Program-made: the position numbers and the translations under genes | In this document: positions 1 through 13,284 of the stretch, piece by piece | How positions within the stretch are numbered: the stretch's first letter is position 1 | How the letters are laid out: every line of letters starts with the position of its first letter | Source: Gnetum montanum | Lineage: Eukaryota; Streptophyta; Gnetopsida; Gnetales; Gnetaceae | NCBI GenBank assembly: GCA_015680685.1 | Contig: MNCI01009176.1 | Coordinates: forward strand, 386,391-450,390 | Length of the DNA: 64,000 bases | Direction: 5' to 3' | Notes under the pieces: model-generated | What the model was told of the DNA's origin: nothing | Seen by the model: the letters and a program-made list of their open reading frames with translations, nothing else | Databases searched by the model: none

Positions 1-2290
1 CTCAACCAATTGGTTGCAAAACTAGTTGTAAGTGTACAGCCCTTATAGGATTTCATTGTTACGGCTATGGAGGAATCTCACCCTACATAGACAGAGCAGG
101 AGGTAATTGGGTTGAAGGTGAAGGTGTAGGTGCAAAGGGATGTGAAGGATGATAAAGATACAGATATGGGTTTTCCCCTTGAGTAGATGGTGAATGTGTT
201 CGGTGGTACTCTAAATGGTAATAGTGATGCTAGAATGATGTAAGACTTACATAACTTCTAAGGGAGACAAGCTGCTAAACATAGGTACCTATATGGATCT
301 AGTTGCCTATAAGGGTACTACTACCTTAGTGGTGGCATTTCCCATGATTGTGGTTAACCACTATTGGTATTGGTCATAAGGTTGTGGAGAAGTTTCACTT
401 GGGTAGTAAGCTTGTTGTTGCTAGTGGAACTATCTTAGACTACCTTGAGGGTAAGGCAACCATCTTGGAGCTTGCTTATGTGCTGGGTGAGGGTTCAATG
501 CGTACACTCTAAACTCTTGTAAGTGTGACACCATAAGGCAACATACTTTGGATGTTTGTATTAATAGATATCACATTCAATTTCATCATCAAAGTTAGAC
601 TCCACAACTTCCTCTACTATAGTAACTTTTCCCTTACCTCTTTAGTGGACATGTTCAGCTTACTTTCACCTCCTGCGATTATGATCACTATTTTGCTCTT
701 TGGATTCTTCAACAATCTTCAAAGTGGTTTAAAAATGTTCATCCAAAGAGTCCCATAGCTTGTCGACCTTAGCTGAAATGTTAGAAATATATTTTTGAAT
801 AGGCAAGGTCTTTCTATTCACGACTTCATCAAGTCATGATTCCTCCTCCTCACAAAATCGAACCTCTTATTTTTTGATGAAAGTGTCCCTATCATACTCT
901 TAAACACTTTCCCTCTTTTGTAGCTCAACTTCTTCTTTTGCCACCTACTCAATTAGCCTTTGGATCTAATGGGCTCTTAGTTCAAACAATCTTCCTTAGG
1001 CATACACCCCAAGGGTTCTTCTAGTTTCTACTCTAAGTCCATCTATGATGTGGCAAAGTTGTTTCCTTTGAGAGTAATCATGGACAAGGCATCAACATAG
1101 GAGTGAATAGTATTGACCCATGGTGATATCCAAGGGTTCATGTGTTCCTTATTTCTAGCCTTGGATTTTCCTTCTTAGATAAGACACTCTAGAGTACATC
1201 TAATATTTGTCATTGAATAGTTCTAGCATGGTACTCCATCTACAAATAGATTTTGGCTCTAAGGACCAATACCAACTTTTAGCTTCTTTGATGACTATCC
1301 CTGGAAAAAGCTTGAGTTTTTGCCACTCATTCTCTATGTTTTGTAAGACACAGGCATCTTGAAAAGCTTGCAGATGTGTTTGCATATCAGAGTTGTATCA
1401 CCCTTCAAATCTTGTGATATTGTCCATTTCTAGGCACTTGATTCGACTATCCTTCATATGCCTAGTTGGGATTTTCACTGCCTTTGCAATGTTGAGCATA
1501 CATCAAGTTGCCAATAGTGGTTCATCATCATCGCTGCATCAATGATGTTGATGATGGTTTCAGCCACCCCTTCAGTTTTGGTGGCCTTCATGGTCATTAT
1601 TATTTCGGTGATCACTTTCATCATAGTTGTTTCGATAGCAGCTTCCATGAGAATTGTTAGATGAAGAGAAATGTTCAAAATCAGATGAAGAGGAATGTGG
1701 ACCACCACTACCACCGCAGTGTCCACCATCGCTCTAACATTTATTATGATCTCTATCCTTAGATCCCTTGTCATTGTGATGCTTGCCTAAGTCCCTACCT
1801 TGGCTATTACTTTTTCTTGAACCTAATTTATGGATAGTGGATTGTAGGTTCAAGTTCACACCCTCATCATTAGTAGCAAGGGATGGAGAATCTTCATGTT
1901 AAGAACCTTCAGTAGGAAGATCCTCAATGTCATCTTGATTTAGAAGGAATAAGGGATTGGTGTAATGTTTCCCCTTTGTAGCCTCATGGAGTTTCTACTG
2001 ACATTAATCTCATTTGCATTGTGTTTCAGTAGGATAGTAGTTTCAAGTGTCATATCCATCCACAACATATTCTTTGTGAAGATCTAAGATGTCCAACTTC
2101 TTAAGATTTTTAAATAGCATCCTAGGCATAGATTGATCAGGGGGAAAGATGACATTTCCCTCCATGTCACACCATCTCATCTATTTATCTTGATGTAGGA
2201 TGAAGGTGAAATTCAGCACAAACTCATCTGGATGAGTGTATACGACTTTGCACTCTTGTGGGACCAATGGTTTGGTATCTTCAAACTTGC
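1..2290 (-). pseudogene. Decayed gag of element A
   Basis: A capsid-type segment is open at 1200-1385 and contains HLQAFQDACVLQNIENEW and later RWSTMLELFNDKY. The same words occur at 27848-28192 (C), 34780-34980 (D) and 47783-48109 (E), which identifies it as the retrotransposon Gag domain. Upstream, 1475-1774 is open in part, and the segment toward 2240 matches the Gag N-terminus (a YPDE-like block opposite C 27090-27140). Toward position 1 the Pro/Gln-rich Gag tail can be followed by similarity to E. Many stops and shifts are present, so no Gag could be made. A stop at about 255-257 and another near 88-90 sit at positions that are also stops in sister copies. Confidence 0.8.
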
Positions 2291-2442
2291 AACAACAAGA
2301 AGAAATTTTGCAAAATAAAATAAAATTTTTAGTGTGCTTTTATAATTTTTATGTATAGTGGGAATGATATTGACATTGAGGTTCATACAATGATATTAAT
2401 GGTATTCACTTAGACCTAAATAGTGCACATTCCACAAAAAAA

Positions 2443-2461
2443 GTCCCCAACAATGGTGCCA
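2443..2461 (-). promoter_or_regulatory. Primer binding site of element A (tRNA-Asp type)
   Basis: On the minus strand this reads TGGCACCATTGTTGGGGAC, one base inside the LTR. It is the complement of a plant tRNA-Asp 3' end with two or three changes. The same site is better preserved in C (26827-26845). tRNA-Asp priming is typical of Athila/Tat-lineage elements. Confidence 0.85.
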
Positions 2462-2462
2462 A

Positions 2463-3370
2463 TGATGAGTGGTGAGGTACCCCTATTCCCAACCATACAA
2501 ATCATGAAGCGTTCACATGTGATTCAGTTGAGTTCTATGGACTTTATCATTTCTATTGCACTAGTCATTTAGGAAGTGAATCTAGCCTTAAGGTCAATCG
2601 TTGTCTTCTCAATTACACTTGTGATGTTCGTTGGCATGGTTAAGTGTAACTAAGACATCTGATTTTTATCATTTTATGTTTTATAGTTTGGTGCTTGAAA
2701 TCTAGATAAAATGAATTTAATTAGCTAATCTAAATTAATTAATTAACTAGCATTTAACTAATCCTAACATAAGCATTCGTTCCCACTTTCCATACATGTC
2801 TTGAACCACATCTCTATTGTTGGGTGACCAAGTGCTACGCTACTGAGTAAGCCAAGCAATAACGCTACTGGGATTACCAAGTGAATACATGTTATGCTTA
2901 AAGTTGTCATACTTATGTGTGTAATCTATCTTGCTTAATTGCCTCATTAACGTAATAACTAGAAATTATTTAATAACTAATTGAAAGCATTTAATAAATA
3001 ATTGGAAATAGTCAATGCATAAATAAAGGAGCTAATCTATCCAAAGTGCTGTAAGGTTTATCAGAAAGCTCATCTTTATTATTGCACACAATTTCGTGCT
3101 CAAGTATAACAATGCTCAAATAAAGATCTGTACACTCAATGACTCCTACTACGAGCACTCAAGGAAAAAATTCTAACTTTCGAATGGAAAAAATGCAAGA
3201 GCTCTACTGCAACTACAATCTAGTTATGCCATAAATGTAGCTGCAAGCGCATATTTATGGCCAACACATGACACTACGTCGACGACATCTCATCGACACA
3301 TGGTAAGATGCATCAACTAGGCCTTGTCGAGGATTCCTCATCGACATAGCCAACTTAACACAATTCATCA
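2463..3370 (-). repeat. 5' LTR of element A
   Basis: The LTR runs from TGATGAG at 2463 to ATTCATCA at 3370 (plus-strand reading), 908 bp. The right part (3240-3370, U3 on the minus strand) has a TATA-like 'catatttatggcc' and several TCGAC/GTCGA words. The segment from 2463 to about 3000 (U5-R) is similar to the LTRs at 39951, 49150 and 60622. It contains the tctttatt...gctcaa(a)taaagat block shared by all family LTRs. Confidence 0.88.
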
Positions 3371-4817
3371 AAGGTCAAGGTAGTATGACTATCTCTCATG
3401 TTATGTCATGAACGATTTAGCTATTTACATGTCCTTAATAAGTTTTATCTTTGAGAAATAAAAGAAAGGCATTGCATCCATGTTTATCATAAGATACTAC
3501 TAACATGAAAAAATTAGACCAAGTATTGTAGAAAAAAGAAAAAGTAAGGCATGTTTGGATGATCAAGCAAGATAATTTTTTTATGTGTTATGCCTAATAA
3601 TTTTCCCTAATGGTGTAAACCTTGTTGGATTATTCAATACTCTTGTTTAAGCAAGATTGTGATAAACTAGTTGTAGATCTTAAAAGTGTCAAAGGAGAAA
3701 TAAGCACATATGTAGGAGGAGCTTGTACCTCATGAATTATTTTGGAGCATCAATATAAGGGGAGTCTATGGATACTTTCTCCAAGACATAATTCTTAGGC
3801 AAACAACAAAAGGTATATCCATATGATACAAACTTGAAGATAAAAGAGCAAGTTATTTTTTATTCAATTCTTAAAATTCTTTTACCATAAAGTAATCATC
3901 AATTGTGCAAGTTTCTAGAATTCATTTGAATGTATCTCTATGCTAGTACTGCATCATGTATATACTATGAATATAGTCTTTTGAGTATTTGAGCCCCTTG
4001 TTGTTGATATGAACTAAACAATTCCTACATAGAAGATCTCAAGCCTACTAAAGCAAGAAGAAGTACTCACATTTCTATTCTGTGATAAAGCATCTCAGGG
4101 AGTTTTGAAAATGAGTTGATAATATATTTGAAGTTTCCTTAAGATATATGTGATCAATGTGAGCATCTTAATTAGAAATTTCTTTATTTGGTCCCTTGAC
4201 CTAGTTCTAAAATTTGATTTATTTCTTAAAATTTGGATGTGTATGTACTTATTTTCCTTCACATGAAATGACTATGTATAATTTTTAATTATGAAGATGT
4301 GATGAGAAAAATCTAATGAGGTTTTACTTAGATGAAGACTGTACAATTCTTAACTATCTTTTGATTTGTCTTATTGCTAGTTGTAAGGCCCTACTTCCTT
4401 TTTGCTAATGTTGAAAAGGAGGAAAATTTTATGACTTCTCGATGTGATGTGTCATTGTGATGTGGTGACTTGTGATATGATTATGATCTATGTGTCATGG
4501 GAAATATTTATGTTGAACAATAATAATGATCTTATGGACATATTTAATGGATATATTTGATCAGTTCTAATCTTATGATAGTATTAATGACTATCTTTCT
4601 AGTTTACAAACAAGATATTCAATACTTGTTTCTTAGCTCTTGATCATAAATGCCCTTATTCAAAATTCACAGGTTTCTTAATGACTAATGAATTTTGTGT
4701 TGTATTGAGGATGCATTTTTGCATAGTCTTTCATCTCTCATCATCCTTAGCTCAATCAATTTTGGGATTTACTAACCCATTTTCTTAAGTTTTGGACATC
4801 ACCAAAAAGGAGGAGAT
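3371..4817 (+). other. AT-rich region, possible Ty1/copia pol remnant
   Basis: No intact reading frame is present. Around 4020-4110 the plus strand resembles, weakly and with shifts, the end of a copia RNase H (a 'SRSTHI..I..DKA' type string). This stretch also leads directly into the purine tract and LTR at 4804-4818, which is why I favour a copia 3' end. The similarity is too poor to be sure. Alternatively this is simple AT-rich intergenic DNA. Confidence 0.3.
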
Positions 4818-5840
4818 TGTTGACTTTTTGGTATGTCAAAACCTTAAGGAAAATTGAGAAAATAGACTATTTGTGGTGGATGATGTTTTTGCAAGACATG
4901 AATAAGAACTCCACAATAATATTTGAGAACTCAAGGAAATGAGGTCAATGGCGAGATGTTGAAATGAAGACTACATGGGCAAGATGAGAGCATGAACAAA
5001 AATGAAGGCTACAAATCAAATAAAGATGCCCTAAGGACTAGCAAAAAGGTAAATTTATGGGAGAAAGCCTTAGAAGTCAAAGCTCAATTGAGAAGACATC
5101 TTTGAAAAATAGCTAACATCTATGTTCAACAGTAGATGTCTCCCTATACATATCCTATCTGCCAATGAGACATCTCTCCTGAATTATGGCCAATCTTAGT
5201 TAGATGTTCCAACTTCAAAGTAGATGTCTATACTAGTTATTTGGTAGCCATTGTATGAATTTTGAGGAGTTTTTAAAAGCTTCAAGGCTATAATATGATG
5301 TCAAAATCTTGGAAATTATGTAAACACTATTCACACAAAAGTTCCTCATTGTCTATTCTATACAATTCTATTCTTGCTCCTCATTGTAACATCACTTGCT
5401 TGATTGTAATTTGTACTTCAAGTATAAGGACTTGTAGATTTAGTTACATTTTTTCTTGTTATTTTTTTTCTTTATTATAGCCCTACGAGGTTGATGTGCT
5501 TATTGTAAGAAGGAATCCATATTGAGCTTGTTAGGATCTCACGGGATTGAGTTATTTTACAACATCAAAACATTCTAGAGCAAAGCTTAGTTTTGTAAAG
5601 GTTGTGGGATCCTTAAAATCACATTCTAAGCTTTTTGGGACCTTGCATCATTGAGTGGTTTTGTAGCAACAAAACACTCTAGAGTTGAGCTTAGAGCTTG
5701 TACAAGGTACGGTGCCCTTCGAATCATATTTTTTAAAGAAATAAATTTTGGAGGGATGCATGGATTCTACCCTCTAAGTATGGACGTACCTAAGTTGGGG
5801 ACCACATAAAATTTGGTGTGTTCATGTGGCTAGTGCAATT
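4804..5840 (+). repeat. Polypurine tract and LTR of a Ty1/copia-like element
   Basis: The string caccaaaaaggaggagattg followed by TTGAC is the typical junction of a plant copia 3' end: a purine tract (4804-4816), then an LTR starting TGTTGAC at about 4818. Inside, 'attctagagcaaagcttag' (5571) and 'cactctagagttgagcttag' (5677) form an imperfect direct repeat about 105 bp apart. The right end is not clear; I place it near 5840, where minus-strand chromovirus sequence takes over. No second LTR is seen, so this is either a truncated 3' end or a solo LTR. Confidence 0.55.
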
Positions 5841-5899
5841 TTAACTGGGGAACTTATTATAAGTTCTTGATCCACTTCTTCCATCATTAAAATTGAAAC

Positions 5900-8800
5900 T
5901 TAATATAGGTTGGTTATACACTTGGGATAGCATTAAGCCCCCATAATGCCAAATCCTTTTCATGAATCCAAATTGCATTTCTAGGTCCCTCATCATTCCA
6001 ATGCATCAAATATTCATGCATCTTCTAGTTCATTGTGCTCCTAGCTTCCCTTTCTTGCAACACAATAGGTTTTCTCAGTGACTTAGATGGCCTTGGATCA
6101 TCAAGTGCATCTTTGAGGATCTCTAGACTATCCTCTAATTCAAAGTTAAATGTCTTGCCATGGTAATGGCTCAAATCTAAAACCTTAAATACACAAGAAA
6201 ATGGAAAATGATTAGGAATGTAAAGTTCATAAGCATTATCATTAACTTTGGCCCTAATCTAAAATGGACCAATCTTCTTGGATTTGAGCTTAGATAAATC
6301 TACATTTCTCAGCCTCTCCTTGCCCAAATGAAGCCACACATAATTTCCAATGCTAAAGATAACCTTTTTTTCCCAAGTTCTTTGTATTAGCAATGTCCTT
6401 GGCTTTGCCTTCAAGTTCTTTCTTCACTTTTTTATGCAAGTCTTACATGCTTTTCACAAAATTAGAGCTAACATGGGCACAATCATCAAATTGCTTCAAA
6501 CCATCTATCAATTTAGAGCATAATCATAGTTTGCCTTAAATGGACTTTTCCCAATGTTATAGTGACAAGAATTATTATAAATAAACTCAACATGTGACCA
6601 AATATTTTCCTACCTATTGGGCTAATTCTCATCAAGACACCTTAAAATTTTGAATAATGATTTGTTGACAACTTCAGTTTGGCCATTAGTTTGTGGATGA
6701 TAGGCACATGAAAAAGATAATTTAATACCCAACAATTTCCACAATGACCTCCAAAATTGACTTGTAAATTTAAAATCCCTATCACTTATGATGTTCAATG
6801 GGAGACCATGTAATCTTACAATATTTTAAAAATACAAATGAGCAACATGGGATGCATCATTGCTTCTTTTACCAGGAATAAAATGGACCATTTTAGTGAA
6901 TCTATCAATAACAATAAAATTGAATCATGACCAACTTGTGTCTTGGGAATCCCATAAATAAAATCCATAGAGACACTTTCACATGGAGCATTAGGAATTG
7001 GTAAATGGAAGTAATATCTAGCAATACCTTTATCTCCCTTGAATTTTTGGTAAACAAGCTACTCTCTAAATTTATTAATATCATTTCCCATATCTGACTA
7101 ATAGTAGCTCTTCTCCACAAGTTCATAGGTCTTTGTCTTGCCCATGTATCCAACCATACTACCATTATGCCTTTCTTTGAAGATTTTTGACCTAAAATCA
7201 CATTTTGATACACATATTTTATCATTTTTGAAGAGAATTCCCTACTATAGATAATATTATCTCCACCTATCCATTGTACCAAGTAATTTAGCCTAAAGGT
7301 CCCTCCAAACCTCTCCAAAATTAGCATCATGAGAATACAAGGAAGTCAATGTTTCAAGTTCTTGTACTTGAGCACAATAGTCATTCACAACATGAATTCT
7401 TGAAAGAGCATCTTCCACTACATTACTTTTTCCACTTTTATGTTTGAAAAAAAAATGAAACTCTTTCAATTATTCTACTCATTTCATATGTATACCACTT
7501 AATTTCTTTTGAGAATTTAAAAATTGAAGTGTTTTATGATCAATAAATAAAAAAGAACTCTGATCATAGCAAGTAATGTTTCCAATGTTTAATGGCTTGA
7601 GGTATAGTATATAACTCCTTTTCATACACATTATACTTTTGTCTAGACTCATTTAATTTTTCAAAAAAAAATGCAATTGGCTTATCTTCATGAAGCAACA
7701 CACCTCCAATAGCAAGCTGCCCTGCATCTACCTCCACTCCAAAAAGTTTTAAGAAATTTGAAATTGCCAAAACTAGAGAACTGTAAATTTACTTTTTAAA
7801 TGCTTGAAAATATTTTTCTTTCTTATTATCCCACACAAAGGGTAAATTTTTCTTCAAACAAGAGAGCATATGCCATGCAATGGAATAAAAATTCCTTATA
7901 AACCTCCTCTAGAAGCCAACTACACCAGGAAAGAATCTCACCTCTCACACATCCTTAAGTGAAGGCCATTCTTTGATTGCCTTGGTATTGCTTGGTTTCA
8001 TCTTGACTTAGTTCTCAAAGATGACATGACCTAGGTAGATAATCTCTCTCTTCATGAAGTGGCATTTCTTAGCATTAATCATCAATTTTTTCTCCTGTAG
8101 CTTAGAGCATATCATCCTTAAATGTTATACATGGTTCTCTTCTTTAGAACTATACACAAGAATGTCATCAAAAAAGACAATGTAACATTTACCAATAAAA
8201 TATCTTAGAACTTCATGCATAACCCTCATAAATGTGGCTAGAGCATTGGTTAGCCCAAAAGACATATAAGTCATCTAATGTCATAAAATCCATCTAATGT
8301 CTTAAATATTATTTTTCATTCATCTCCCACTCCAATCCTTATTTGATGATAACCTCTTTTTAAATAAATTTTAGAAAAAATCTCAAAATTGGCAAGCATA
8401 TCAAGAATGTCATCCACCCTAGGGATAGGAAATATATACTTGATTATAATCCTATTAGTAGCCCTAGAATCAATGCATATCCTTAACTCATTGATATCTT
8501 TCTTTGAAACTAACATAGCTAGAATGGCACAACAAGAGATGGATTTCTTAATAAAATCATTACAGAGTAATTTACCTACTTGCTTACCCAATTCATTCCT
8601 CTAATTTGGGATCATGCAGTAAGCTCTTTCATTTGAAATTATAGCTCTTGGCATGAAGTCTATTTAGTATTGTATAGATCGCATTGGTGAAAGCCCCTCT
8701 AATTTTTCCTTGAAGACATCAACAAATTCCAATGCCAAAGGTTGCACCATTAGACGAAGTTTACTTGGATGCTCTTCTTGACATGTGGCAAGTGTTGACA

Positions 8801-10603
8801 TGATGATAAAACCATGCCTACCCTCTTCATGCTCTTGTAGGTACTCTTGCTCACTAAGTAAGATCAATGAAGCATTGATAAGGACATATTCTTTATACCA
8901 TTGTTTGGTCATAGGGATGAGTTCATGTATCCCATCTTCTCTTGGGATAGACCAAACATTCTTTGCATCACTAAAAGAAGCCTTATTATCAAAGTTCTAA
9001 GGTCTTCCCAAAATAATATTAGCACAATCAATAGGAAGGATATAACAAGGTACCTTGTCTCTAAATGATCCAATTTTGAAAGACAAAATACATCTCTCTT
9101 TGACCTCTTAGAAATAATCTTTGGATAGCCAATGGACTCTATAGGGTCTAGGATGTGAAAATGTCTTCAATCCAAGCTTAGAAATAGCCCTTGAAGTGAT
9201 CACATTTTTTTTTGAACACTACTGTCAATTAAAATGTGTATCCATTCCCCACTATCTAGATACCTAGCTCCAATCCTAAAGAGTATCTTTCTTCTAAGAT
9301 CTTCATTGGCATTCAAGTTTCTCATAAATGTAGAAGAATTAATTTCAATAATATCTTTAATCATTGGTGCATGAGGATTACCTTCATTATATTGTTCTTC
9401 TTTTTTCAAGGTCTAAAGCTCCTTGTCTTTGGGGATCTTTAGCTTTTTACATTCCCATTTCTTAGCTCCTTTTCACCATAATTAAAGCATTAAAGATAGG
9501 ATGCATAATAATATCTTGACCCCTCCATTCTTGGAGTAGTCTTTCTTGGAATCTTGACCCTCCTTGAACTTCTCTTGTTTCTTCTTTATGTCTTCTTTAG
9601 CATTTTCCTTCTCCTTGGCTCCTTTCTCACCTTTAGAAGCTTTGGAGTCCTTGCCCTTAGAAGGTTTGAGACCTCTATTGTAGCCTTGGAGTTGTTCCTC
9701 AACCTTAAGAGCCAATTCAAAAGCCTCATCTAATGTTTGGGGCTTATAGAATGCTAACTCTTGTTGGTATTCTCTCTTTCATTCTCCTTGGAAATTGGAT
9801 GCTTGCTCATAACCATCCTAATGAACTTTTTCAAGTTACAAAGCTTTGAAAAAATCCATGTAAAAGGCTTTAACACTCTTATCACCTTGTCTTAGGTACT
9901 TCAATTTTTGAATTGCTTCTTGCCTATGTTGGATCTTCTCAAATTTTTATTTGATCATGAACTACATCAAGGACCAATCTTTGATATGAGTTTCATTACT
10001 CACAAGATAAGCATGATTTTCTTTCTCTCACCAAATTTGTGTCATATCATCAAGCTTAGTTTCAAAATATGATACCTTTTGAAGATTTGCCACATCTTCT
10101 AGCTCAAAGTACTTATTCAAAGTCTTGAGCCAATAAAGGAAAGATTCAATGCCTTCCATCCCATTGAAGGTCTTCACTTCCATATGAGATATCCTAGAGG
10201 CATGCCTAAAAGCCTTTGCAAGAGTAATCTCTAATTCTTTCTTAGGGTTCTCTTTAGGTTTGGAAGTAAACCCATTATTCCTCCCTCTTAGAAATCTAGA
10301 CCTATAGGACCTTGATTCAACAATTGGAGAATGAGGATTTTCATCATAGTTCTCATCTTCCCCAATGTCTTCATACCCAAAAGGTATGTCATCTTCAAGA
10401 TTAGGCATGGATGGTTGCCTTGATAATGAAGCCTTTGATGAAGAAAATTCAGAGTTGACATCTTGCCTAAGTGCTCTTGGTGTTGGAGGTTGATCCTTCT
10501 TTTCTTCAAGCTTTTTCATTATATCCATAAGAGTCTAGAGTGCATCCCTCAAGTCTTTCATATCCTTGGCTAAGCCCTAGAATGATTTCTTCTTGGGTTC
10601 CAT
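5900..10603 (-). pseudogene. Decayed gag-pol of chromovirus B
   Basis: Gag starts at an ATG at 10603 and shows FNGMEGIESFLYWLKTLNKY in 10028-10528, like plant chromovirus Gag. The 9482-9715 stretch is Lys/Glu-rich. A protease-like HILIDS is in 9200-9409. RT (about 8100-8690) has the ELRICIDSRATN block, a YHQIRI motif and FFDDILVYS with both catalytic aspartates kept. RNase H (7564-7770) has GGVLLHEDKPIAFF and the KELYTI block. Integrase is at about 6300-7330 in a shifted frame. The C-terminal YLMHWNDEG...IWIHEKDL (about 5950-6010) matches a chromodomain core. At least two frameshifts and many stops are present. Chromodomains direct integration into heterochromatin in this group; here it is only a relic. 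Confidence 0.85.
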
Positions 10604-10932
10604 GATCAGGTCAACCTAAATGACAAATTCAAAAAATACCCATAAGAATTACAAAAGGATTAAGAGTATGCACAATCCAAGTTGAAGTAGCCAAACAATT
10701 TCCATACACCCTAACTAAAGAAGGTTAATGGGCATCTAAAACAATGAGAATTTCCAATACCCAATTCAATTGATCATGCTAATTGACCAAAATAAGGCTA
10801 ATTAAACCATAATTAAGTATTTAAATTAGCATCAATAAAATTGCAAACCAAAATAAACTTGAAGAAAAAGTGAATTCTTGTGAATTTTTGTAGTGAATTC
10901 TCTTCCTTGAGGCAATTGTCTTTAAATCCATT

Positions 10933-10944
10933 ACTTTGATATCA
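10933..10944 (-). promoter_or_regulatory. Primer binding site of element B (degenerate tRNA-Met type)
   Basis: On the minus strand it reads TGATATCAAAGT, three changes from the usual TGGTATCAGAGC complementary to initiator tRNA-Met. It lies six bases inside the LTR. Its position, between the LTR and the gag start at 10603, supports the call. Confidence 0.55.
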
Positions 10945-10950
10945 ATCTAA

Positions 10951-11820
10951 TGAGGACTAGGCCCCAACATCCCAAATTGAAATCCCAATCTTCAAATTTC
11001 AAGAAGAATTGAATAAGAAAGGAAAAATAATTCTTTATTCTTATCAAAAACCTTGATAGGATTACAAAGTTGGAAGCAACTTACTCAAGGATAGACAAGG
11101 GCTCAAGAGAATCATACTCAAAACTCCTCACATAATTCATAACTCACAATGGTTGAAAACCTTATAGCCTAGAGACTTAATGGAAGCTCAATTTGGAGCT
11201 TAACCCTCTCTCAAGGCTTTCACCCAAACTCTCACATAATTTACTCTCCTCTCCTCTTACTTAAATGAAGGCTTAGATCCCCTTTTATAGCAACTTTCAA
11301 GTATCCCTTTGTCTTTTCTCTTATTTGAAATTTGAATTGAAGTTCATTCGAATCCATATGAGTTGTCTTTCTCAAAACAAACTCATCTTAGATAAGATGT
11401 CTTAGAGGAGATGTCTTGTGTAAGCTAGATATGTCTTGTGGGAGACATCTTGCCTCAAATAGAGATGTCTTTCCCATATTGGGATAATTCTTAGGAGATT
11501 TCTTCCTACTTCTGGAGACATCTTGTTCTACCTAAAGATGTCTTGGTTGGCCTAGAGATGTCTTGGCTTGCATAAAGATGTCTTGGGTGGCCTAGAGATG
11601 TCTTGTCAGAGAGCACTATCAAAACATCCAATCTCTTCCCAGAGTCCCATAAGAAGAATGTACTTCCAATTTCCTTATCTTGCCTCTTGGACATGTAGAA
11701 AATTATAAAAACATAGACACATCTAAGAAACAAACAACATACATAAAAAAAACATAGTTCAAGGATTGTACATGGGCTAGGTGATGTCCTCATCATTACC
11801 GCAGTCAAATATCATCAACA
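10951..11820 (-). repeat. 5' LTR of element B, with an agatgtctt microrepeat
   Basis: The outer end is unambiguous: the minus strand starts TGTTGATGATATTTGACTGC at 11820. The inner end, TG at 10951, is inferred from the primer site. Between about 11390 and 11610 the plus strand repeats a gagatgtcttg(g)ttggccta-type unit roughly eight times with irregular spacing. This lies in U3 and so may be a promoter repeat array. Confidence 0.75.
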
Positions 11821-13149
11821 ATGGTTTTCTAGTATATTCTTATTTAATAGTTATATCATTTTATGATGTCATGTGATTTGCCAGAAACATGGAAAATACT
11901 AACTTCATAACAAAAATTTGTAAGGAAGCTAGAACATGCTACCAAAGAAAAGTCTAACGTTTAATAGTAAAATCATTTCCTAAATTTCCTCAACTTTCTT
12001 TGTATCAATAAACAATGAAAACTACCTTGATCTTTCTAAAATAGGTTTGAGCTAAAGAGCAATAATTTAAAACAATATTTTCTACACTTTAAACCTAAGG
12101 ACTTGATCGTATTATGGAAAATATAAGATGTTTCGTCATAGTAAAAGAAAGAAAGGAAACAGATACTTAATGAAGAGTAAGCAAGCACCATTTATATGCA
12201 TAAAGAATAAACCTCATCTATGCAGATAGCATTATATGAAAAGTCATATTCTATGAAATTCATATGTACAATTTGGACAAAGATCTTTCATGTCAAATGT
12301 CCACCCTACAATATGGAGTTAAAAAATCAATAAACAATTATTCATTTTTAGCCTTTATGAAAGAGATTTTAGATCCATTTTCAAACTCATGTCATGATGA
12401 AATACTACCAAAATAAAAAAAAGTGGAAAATTTTGATCTAATTTATCAAAATCAATTAGTTAGCATGGTGCTTATTCATATTATTAAACACAAAAAAAAT
12501 CATTGGCTATCAAATTCTTTATTAAGCCATGAAATAGATTTAACAAAAGATAAAGAAAAGCAATAAAGAAAGTAATGCCCCAACTAATAGTAAAATAAAG
12601 ACATAAAAGTGCATCAAGTTATCAAGTTCCCTTTAAAATAGAACCTAATCAAGAAAAATACTTGTCATTTGTTGATTATTAGAGGCATCTCAAATGTATT
12701 TTGGATGTAATATGAAGTTTAAATTAATTTCTGAATTGATAGATGCTACTAAAGGGAAAGGCAAAGCGATACACAATGGCAAAGGCCAATAGAGCTTTTG
12801 CAAATTACCTTTAATCCATAATCCATAAGAAAAGAAGATCAAACTTAGATCTAACTAAGATATAGATTAGAAAACAAATGACTAAATCAAAATTGATCAT
12901 TCCACTCTTACAAAATTATGTTATCTTGAGATCCTCTAGATGAAAAAATTTCATCTGCTTTTCTTCTATGGGAGTTCCTCTGATAACCAATCAAGTCTTC
13001 GATCAACAAAAGGATTTTCCAATGCTCCTATTTTTTCTTGGCTCTTCTATGGTCTACCCAAAGAGATGGAGCTTTAAGAACCAATGGTCTAAAAAATACA
13101 CAAAATCTAATTATTCCTAAATTTGTATGTCACTTATATTCTTGGATGT
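11821..13149. other. AT-rich stretch with no recognised gene
   Basis: No long frame or retroelement domain is seen. The phrase 'gtccaccctacaatatggagtt' near 12300 looks like plastid intergenic DNA, and the stretch leads directly into the plastid trnL-CAA relic. It may therefore be the left part of the plastid insertion. I could not recognise ndhB, the usual neighbour of trnL-CAA, so the left border is open. Confidence 0.35.
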
Positions 13150-13284
13150 AGGATTTGGATGATTCAACCTAGAGCTAGATAATTGATCAATATCAACACT
13201 TGAATATTCTATCTTTCTTTATCAAGGATTATATATCTATATATCAAGATATCTACTTCATAGAACCATATTGCCTTTTGAGAT

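Larger units (their letters stand above)
1..3370 (-). mobile_element. Element A: 5' half of an Athila/Tat-type Ty3/gypsy retrotransposon
   Basis: The minus strand reads, from right to left, an LTR (2463-3370), a tRNA-Asp-type primer binding site (2443-2461) and a decayed gag running off the left edge. Pol and the 3' LTR lie outside the window. The LTR ends, PBS and Gag match elements C, D, E and G further right, so this is the same extended family. The LTR is the same length (908 bp) as that of G and has the same TCGA-type U3 motif, making A and G the closest pair. Assignment to Athila/Tat rests on the tRNA-Asp primer and on the RT of the sister elements D and E. The base just outside the LTR begins aaggt; the matching duplication would be off the window. 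Confidence 0.85.
5880..11820 (-). mobile_element. Element B: decayed chromovirus (Ty3/gypsy with chromodomain), 3' truncated
   Basis: Read on the minus strand, the order is LTR (10951-11820), a methionine-tRNA-like primer site (10933-10944), gag, protease, RT, RNase H, integrase and a chromodomain ending near 5930. This is the standard chromovirus order. No matching 3' LTR is found below 5880, where the copia-like LTR begins, so the 3' end has been lost. The primer type and RT differ from the Athila-like elements in the rest of the window, making this an unrelated lineage. Stops and frameshifts occur throughout. Confidence 0.88.

Noticed and set aside
6905-7330. 141-residue minus-strand protein as a new gene
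   Set aside because: It is a shifted frame over the integrase of element B; the neighbouring frame shows the integrase sequence.
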